Shown: piece by piece, positions 59,208-64,000 of the stretch
How positions within the stretch are numbered: the first letter of the stretch is position 1
How the letters are laid out: the number at the start of each line of letters is the position of its first letter
From: JBFONV01 sp040779335
GTDB taxonomy: Bacteria > Pseudomonadota > Gammaproteobacteria > Enterobacterales > Alteromonadaceae
Direction of reading: 5' to 3'
DNA length: 64,000 nt
Assembly: GCA_040779335.1 (NCBI GenBank)
Contig: JBFONV010000002.1
Span: 62,001-126,000 of the forward strand
The notes under the pieces: generated by a model
Seen by the model: only the letters and a program-made list of their open reading frames with translations
What the model was told of the DNA's origin: nothing
Databases searched by the model: none
Made by a program: the position numbers and the translations under genes

Positions 59208-61691
59208 TTAGTTTTCAGCCAGTAATTGTTTCACTGAGCTGCGCAAACTATTTTTGCTAGCGTAGACCCCGAGAACAGTCACTAACGATAAAATGACCAA
59301 TAACGTTAGTCCCAGCCAGACAAAGTCTGGTTGGTAGCTTAATGAAAATTGTGATTGATAAATTAACAAACCAGCAAAGTAAGTCGCTAATATTGCTCCT
59401 ATAGCTGCAATACTGGCAGTGACCAGCCATTCTATAATATTTAGTTTTAAACAGGTTGATGGTGCAAAGCCAAAACTCATAATAATACTGTTCTTTTTTT
59501 TCTCTTTTGACTCGAGTGCATTAATCGCAGCTAATATCACTACGCCAGCAAGCAACGTTATTAGTAACGAAAAACCACTAATGACCTGCGTGATCATCCC
59601 TAAGGTACGATCGAAGCGCTCAGTAATTTCTTTCAGTGACACCATGCGCAGGGTTGGAAACTTTTGCCAAAGCTTAGCTAGTAAAGGCCATTGATTTTCA
59701 TCAAGTTCAATACTTGCCATGTGGTAACGAGGTGCTTGGATGTGCGCTAGTGCCGCTGGTGGCATTTGCACCCAAAATGTTATTGAACCGGCTCCAGACT
59801 TAAATTCATGGCTGGCAGTAATTTCAAAGTTTACGCGCTGTTGATTAATATAAAAGCTTAGCCAGTCACCTAACGCTAATCCTAGGTCGGTCATTACTTC
59901 CTGTTCGACTGATATTTGCTGCCAATTCTGACTATCAGCTTGCCACCAATTACCACTCACTAAACGGTTATTGTTAGGAATTAACTGACTCCAATGTAGT
60001 CGGATAGCTTGATTAAATGTTGCTAAACTATCGCTTGGCTGCTGGCTAAAGTCAGCTAATGCCTGATTATTCACCGCCACTAACTTGCCGTAAACATATG
60101 GTTTAACTTGCCTTATTCGAATGTTTTTTTCACTTGCCCAATCTTCAATAAAGGTCATTTGTGGCTGAGTTGCTTTTGAAATAAAGACATTGCCGTCGTG
60201 TTGGCGTTGGTATGCTGTCATCGTTGCACCTAAATCTTTAAGTAGCATTAGCGTAAATAACAGCAAAAAGGCACATAAACCAACACCTAGTATTTGCGTA
60301 CTTTTACTGAGCAACCGCTGTTTCATCATAAATAAGGTAAAAGGCACTAAGCCAGAGAAATGTTGTGTCGACTTTTCACCTAAGGTTAAGACCAGCCAGC
60401 TGAGAAGTATCATCAATGTTATGGTGCACACTATAATTGCGACCATCATAACAGTAAGTAAGCCATTATCTGAGTACGTCATTGCCACCACAAATAACAC
60501 CATTACACTGCTAAGTTTGCTCAGCCAATGTTTGAAGCCTTTGTTATTGTTACTAAAAAGCTTGGCGACAGAACTATTGTGCAGCGCAAACCAAACCGGA
60601 GCATGAAACACCGCAAAAATTACCGTAACTGCAGCGATTGATTTGATCATTGAATAAACATTAACCTGCCAAGTTAAATCGATAAAGGTTTCGCTAAGAA
60701 AGTTAATAATTAACCAATGAAAAGCAGTTGAAAGCAATATAACCAAAGGTAACAGTAGTATTATGCCTATTGACCATTTGAAAAAAGAGACTTGCATTCC
60801 GGTTAATTTTGACGCGCCTAAGCTCATACATACCGCAGAAAAATACTGGTCTTTTTTCATCTGTACTTGAGTTAACTGCTCAATGGCAATGGCTGCCATA
60901 AAAAATAAAATAATAGAGGCAAGCCCGAGAAAATTTTCCGTTCTTTGCCAAAACAGCGCTAACGGATGTTTACCTTGCTTGTGAAGTATTTGAGCAGCAG
61001 GTAAGGATTTTTGGTGCCATTTAATCAGTGCGTCTATTTGCTCGGCATTCGCAGCAATGAGATAACGATAATTGATCAGTTCAATTGATAAGTTTAATTT
61101 TTCCATATCAATTGCATTGATCATGGCGCGCATGTCAACACTATGGCCTTCCATCAACCTATCAGGCTCATGCTGCAGCACCCGAGCAACTATAAAACGT
61201 TGGCCCGCCACTAATAATTGATCTCCAATAGTTAAGGATAAACTGGCAAGGAGCCTTGCATCTAACCATATTTGACCTGGCGTAGGACCGGACGAGCTTA
61301 TTTCCCCGGCTCCCTGTAACGTTGCAGAAGTCAGTAATTCGCCTAGTAGAGGGTACTGGCCATCAACCGCTTTAAGTTGAGCCTGCTGCCATTGTCCTTG
61401 ATGAATAAAGGTTATTTTAACTTGTTGTGTTGCTACAACTTTATTGCTTAAGGTCGACAAAGTACTCAATTGCTCAGTAGTTAGCGCTTGTTGCTGACTA
61501 AGCACGACATCAGCACCAAGTAACCCGTGTAAGTTTTGCTGCAAGTAATTTTGTATATTGTCACTTGATTGGCTTAAGGTAACAATAAAGAGCAATAATA
61601 TTGCTTGAACCCAGCGCATGAGCCTTTGATGACTGTGCTGATATTCTTGTTTATAAAAATGCCAGCCAAGTTTTGCACTGTGAGCTAACAT
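59208..61691 (-). CDS. ABC transporter permease with two FtsX domains
   Basis: The 827-residue permease has a first membrane helix near 30-42, a large periplasmic region, a first FtsX-like core (about 250-370), middle helices (about 385-440, 460-485), a second periplasmic region (about 490-680) and a C-terminal FtsX core (about 690-815). Its pattern resembles YbbP-type permeases of the lipoprotein/envelope export branch, which work by mechanotransmission rather than transport of small solutes. The ATG lies within the end of the ATPase gene (7-base overlap). The ligand is unknown. Confidence 0.9.
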   Translation of the reverse strand: MLAHSAKLGWHFYKQEYQHSHQRLMRWVQAILLLFIVTLSQSSDNIQNYLQQNLHGLLGADVVLSQQQALTTEQLSTLSTLSNKVVATQQVKITFIHQGQWQQAQLKAVDGQYPLLGELLTSATLQGAGEISSSGPTPGQIWLDARLLASLSLTIGDQLLVAGQRFIVARVLQHEPDRLMEGHSVDMRAMINAIDMEKLNLSIELINYRYLIAANAEQIDALIKWHQKSLPAAQILHKQGKHPLALFWQRTENFLGLASIILFFMAAIAIEQLTQVQMKKDQYFSAVCMSLGASKLTGMQVSFFKWSIGIILLLPLVILLSTAFHWLIINFLSETFIDLTWQVNVYSMIKSIAAVTVIFAVFHAPVWFALHNSSVAKLFSNNNKGFKHWLSKLSSVMVLFVVAMTYSDNGLLTVMMVAIIVCTITLMILLSWLVLTLGEKSTQHFSGLVPFTLFMMKQRLLSKSTQILGVGLCAFLLLFTLMLLKDLGATMTAYQRQHDGNVFISKATQPQMTFIEDWASEKNIRIRQVKPYVYGKLVAVNNQALADFSQQPSDSLATFNQAIRLHWSQLIPNNNRLVSGNWWQADSQNWQQISVEQEVMTDLGLALGDWLSFYINQQRVNFEITASHEFKSGAGSITFWVQMPPAALAHIQAPRYHMASIELDENQWPLLAKLWQKFPTLRMVSLKEITERFDRTLGMITQVISGFSLLITLLAGVVILAAINALESKEKKKNSIIMSFGFAPSTCLKLNIIEWLVTASIAAIGAILATYFAGLLIYQSQFSLSYQPDFVWLGLTLLVILSLVTVLGVYASKNSLRSSVKQLLAEN

Positions 61692-62371
61692 GAAATCACC
61701 TGAGGTTTAGCTTGGCTTATTTGTTGAAGCTGACCACCAACTAAAGAAAAAACATGGTTTGCACGACGTGCCAATGCCTCGCTATGCGTAACAATAACTA
61801 AGCCAGCATTATTTTCCTGACAACAGCTAAACAGAATGTTGGCAACTTCATCGGCACTTTGTTGATCTAAATTACCCGTCGGTTCATCAGCAAAAATAAA
61901 ATGAGGCTCAAAAACCAATGCTCGCGCTATTGCGACACGTTGCTGCTCGCCGCCACTTAACTCACTAGGTTTGTGATTTATTCTATGGCTTAAACCTACT
62001 TTATCGAGCCAACGTTTAGCTTTAATTGTGGCCTGTTTATCGCCCCTTAATTTTAATGGCAACGCGACATTATTAATTGCAGTTAATTCCGGCAATAAGT
62101 GAAATTGTTGAAAAATAAAACCAATATCCGATTTTAAGGCATCCAGGCTTTTAATTTGATTGTTCAATATATAATGGCATTGACCCGTTGTTGGTTTTTC
62201 TAAACCCGACATCAACATTAACAAGCTAGATTTACCCGCGCCAGAAGGCCCAGTTATCGCATAAGATTGTCCTTGAGCAATTGACAACTCTAGCCGATCA
62301 AACAAGCTAATTTTAGTACCATTGACTTGAAATGATTGCTTAATATTTTTTAGTTCAATATGACTGAGCAT
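61685..62371 (-). CDS. ABC transporter ATP-binding protein
   Basis: The 228-residue ATPase has the Walker A GPSGAGKS at 41-48, the Q-loop FIFQQFHLLPELTA, the signature LSGGEQQR at 138-145, Walker B IFADEPTGNLD and the switch His in VTHSE. It is of the LolD/MacB/YbbA type that pairs with FtsX-like permeases, and it overlaps the permease gene by 7 bases. The tandem GTGAAAT site lies about 50 bases upstream. Confidence 0.94.
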   Translation of the reverse strand: MLSHIELKNIKQSFQVNGTKISLFDRLELSIAQGQSYAITGPSGAGKSSLLMLMSGLEKPTTGQCHYILNNQIKSLDALKSDIGFIFQQFHLLPELTAINNVALPLKLRGDKQATIKAKRWLDKVGLSHRINHKPSELSGGEQQRVAIARALVFEPHFIFADEPTGNLDQQSADEVANILFSCCQENNAGLVIVTHSEALARRANHVFSLVGGQLQQISQAKPQVISC

Positions 62372-62421
62372 AACTATTACTCTTTAATTAACAATAACAT
62401 ATTCAAGATAAAACAATGACT

Positions 62422-62439
62422 GTGAAATGAATGTGAAAT
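62422..62439. promoter_or_regulatory. Tandem GTGAAAT repeat upstream of the ABC transporter operon
   Basis: GTGAAAT at 62422-62428 and 62433-62439, 11 bases apart, lie 51-68 bases upstream of the ATPase start. The intervening bases match the site at 55888 (GAAT). The rest of the 235-base divergent gap, 62372-62606, holds no gene that I can support. Confidence 0.6.
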
Positions 62440-62606
62440 ACACGTAAATTTGACCATTACCAACAGAGTGTAGGTTCAATTTTACCCGCCCTGTCGAGGC
62501 TGAGTAAAAATAGACCGTGAACCTATCGTTGTTATGCGACTGGAGCAAACGGGCTGTCCGTGCTATGTTGCATTTCAAATTGTTAACAGTATGAGAATAT
62601 TAATTT

Positions 62607-64000
62607 ATGACGTCCGAGGTTACAGCTACCCCGTCAAAGAATGAGCTAAACAATGGTTTATTTAACCGTTTTTTGGCTACAGTAGAATTTTTAGGAAATC
62701 TGCTCCCGCATCCAATAACCTTATTTGCTATTTTTTGTGTCGCTATCATCGTCGGTAGTGGTATCGCTGATTGGTTTGGATTAAGTGCGATAGATCCCCG
62801 GCCAATAGGGGCTAAAGGAAGAGCACCTGATGGCGTGATAGAAGTCGTCAGCCTGATGTCCGTTGATGGTTTGCATCGCATTGTTACTGGTTTAGTGACT
62901 AACTTTACTGGCTTTGCACCACTTGGTACCGTGTTAGTCGCAATTTTAGGGGTGAGTGTCGCTGAACATTCAGGCCTTTTATCGGCAGCAATGCGCAGCA
63001 TGGTAATGGGAGCATCGAAGCGCTTAGTTACTTTTATGATAGTGTTAGCGGCAATTTTATCAAATACGGCATCTGAACTCGGTTACGTCGTCTTAATACC
63101 ACTAGCTGCGATGATATTTCATAGCCTTGGCCGCCATCCTCTTGCCGGTTTAGCCGCTGCTTTTGCAGGGGTTTCTGGTGGTTACAGTGCTAATTTATTA
63201 CTTGGTACTATTGATCCTTTACTGGCGGGGATCACCACACCCGCAGCACAAATGATTGCTCCTGATTATGTGGTTGGCCCTGAAGCTAACTGGTATTTCA
63301 TGATGGTTTCAACCTTCCTAATCGCGATTTTAGGGACAATAATTACCGAGAAAATTGTCGAACCGCGACTGGGTAAATATGATCCAAGCGAAGCCAGCAT
63401 TGACTTATCAACGAGTACCGTTGATAAAATTACGTCACTGGAACAAAAGGGACTTCGTTGGGCTGGTCTTACGTTCGTACTAATGTGTATTTTACTCGCA
63501 CTTAGCATCGTTCCAGAAAGCGGCATATTACGACACCCTGAAACAGGTCTAGTGGCGGGTTCACCATTTCTTAAAGGTATTGTTGCCTTTATTTTTATTA
63601 CTTTTGCTATACCAGGATTTGTATATGGAAAAGTAGTAGGCACAATAAAAAATGACCGAGATGTCATAGATGCAATGTCAAAAAGCATAAGCTCAATGGG
63701 GCTGTATATTGTGCTGGTATTTTTTGCGGCTCAATTCGTCGCATTCTTCAAATGGACAAATTTTGGTACTATTATCGCGATTAAAGGAGCTGCATTGTTA
63801 CAAGCACTAAGCCTTACCGGACCTGAAGTTTTTATTGGTTTTATATTGCTATGTGCGCTAATCAATTTAAGTTTAGGATCATCTTCAGCACAATGGGCTG
63901 CTACAGCACCAATTTTTGTTCCTATGCTGATGTTAATAGGTTACGCCCCTGAGACGATTCAAGCCGCGTACCGAATTGGAGACTCAGTAACAAACTTAAT
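62607..64000 (+). CDS. AbgT family transporter, 5' part (3' end outside window)
   Basis: The open frame from the ATG at 62607 runs without a stop to the window end (464 codons seen). It encodes an inner-membrane protein with at least nine hydrophobic segments. Landmarks are VEFLGNLLPHPITLFAIFCV, VTNFTGFAPLGTVLVAILG, LSNTASELGYVVLIPLAAM, AGVSGGYSANLLLGTIDPLL and LSLGSSSAQWAATAPIFVPM, which match the AbgT family. Family members were described as p-aminobenzoyl-glutamate importers and, more recently, as sulfonamide or p-aminobenzoate exporters. The substrate here is unknown. It is divergent from the ABC transporter operon. Confidence 0.92.
   Translation, partial: MTSEVTATPSKNELNNGLFNRFLATVEFLGNLLPHPITLFAIFCVAIIVGSGIADWFGLSAIDPRPIGAKGRAPDGVIEVVSLMSVDGLHRIVTGLVTNFTGFAPLGTVLVAILGVSVAEHSGLLSAAMRSMVMGASKRLVTFMIVLAAILSNTASELGYVVLIPLAAMIFHSLGRHPLAGLAAAFAGVSGGYSANLLLGTIDPLLAGITTPAAQMIAPDYVVGPEANWYFMMVSTFLIAILGTIITEKIVEPRLGKYDPSEASIDLSTSTVDKITSLEQKGLRWAGLTFVLMCILLALSIVPESGILRHPETGLVAGSPFLKGIVAFIFITFAIPGFVYGKVVGTIKNDRDVIDAMSKSISSMGLYIVLVFFAAQFVAFFKWTNFGTIIAIKGAALLQALSLTGPEVFIGFILLCALINLSLGSSSAQWAATAPIFVPMLMLIGYAPETIQAAYRIGDSVTNL

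Noticed and set aside
62384..62578. 64-codon minus frame in the divergent gap upstream of the ABC transporter
   Set aside because: It spans the GTGAAAT promoter region and has no ribosome site; the composition is not protein-like.
62600..63688. Two minus-strand frames inside the AbgT gene (62600-63001 and 63266-63688)
   Set aside because: They are antisense to the continuous AbgT frame, which has clear family motifs.
1..64000. CRISPR arrays, tRNA or rRNA genes, insertion sequences, prophage
   Set aside because: No spaced direct-repeat arrays, cloverleaf-like sequences, transposase motifs or phage structural genes were seen by eye. A tRNA or Rfam scan would be needed to be certain.

Overview
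The window looks like chromosomal DNA of a marine gammaproteobacterium of the Alteromonadales, probably near Colwellia or Thalassotalea. This is inferred from the AT-rich composition, from many TonB receptors, porins, chemotaxis and cyclic-di-GMP proteins, and from the gene families present; no 16S or other marker gene lies in the window. I see no tRNA, rRNA, CRISPR array, prophage or insertion sequence. Almost every gene is intact, in short operons with overlapping stop and start codons. Four stretches carry small or decayed coding remnants (about 2.6, 14.6-15.0, 15.9-16.3 and 22.3-22.5 kb).

Layout. 0-2.6 kb: vitamin B12 uptake (3' end of btuF, a cobalamin riboswitch, btuB). 2.7-4.7 kb: sulfide handling (persulfide dioxygenase-type hydrolase and a YeiH-family exporter). 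4.9-7.3 kb: pirin and DoxX with a divergent LysR regulator. 7.5-14.5 kb: a periplasmic solute sensor with a TorF-type porin, a soluble PAS/chemotaxis protein, RNase HI with a viroplasmin domain, and a TonB receptor. 15-22 kb: a lipoprotein, a decayed TPR gene, a GAF/HD-GYP phosphodiesterase, and a peptide-type binding protein overlapping a large membrane GGDEF-EAL protein. 22.7-28 kb: chemoreceptor, histidine kinase, short PstS-like protein and porin on one strand. 28.5-30.7 kb: an OsmC-YcaO fusion.

30.9-34.8 kb: a compact unit of a small membrane protein, a bicarbonate transporter, purE and purK, with a divergent CbbR-like LysR regulator. PurK consumes bicarbonate, so the transporter may feed it. 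34.9-39.1 kb: two cyclic-di-GMP enzymes, one a cytosolic fusion of an AmiC-like ligand-binding domain with PAS-GGDEF-EAL. 39.3-46.2 kb: a complete N-type ATPase operon (atpDCQRBEFAG) whose c subunit has two membrane carboxylates. Divergent from it, 46.7-54.4 kb: acetyl-CoA synthetase, pyruvate dehydrogenase-like E1 alpha, E1 beta and E2, an acyl carrier protein and phosphoenolpyruvate synthase, without an E3 gene. An FNR-like box lies between the two operons.

54.5-62.4 kb: an envelope-type cluster of a lipoprotein with two retropepsin-like domains and a PDZ domain, a two-component system, a secreted DJ-1/TPR protein and an FtsX-type ABC transporter. Three of its upstream regions carry the same tandem GTGAAAT repeat at 11-base spacing, which suggests one response-regulator regulon. 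62.6 kb to the end: the 5' part of an AbgT-family transporter.

The best candidates for something not yet described are the GTGAAAT regulon, the bicarbonate transporter/purEK unit, the N-ATPase with its divergent acetyl-CoA/ACP/PEP module, and the two systems in which a solute-binding protein is tied to GGDEF-EAL output.
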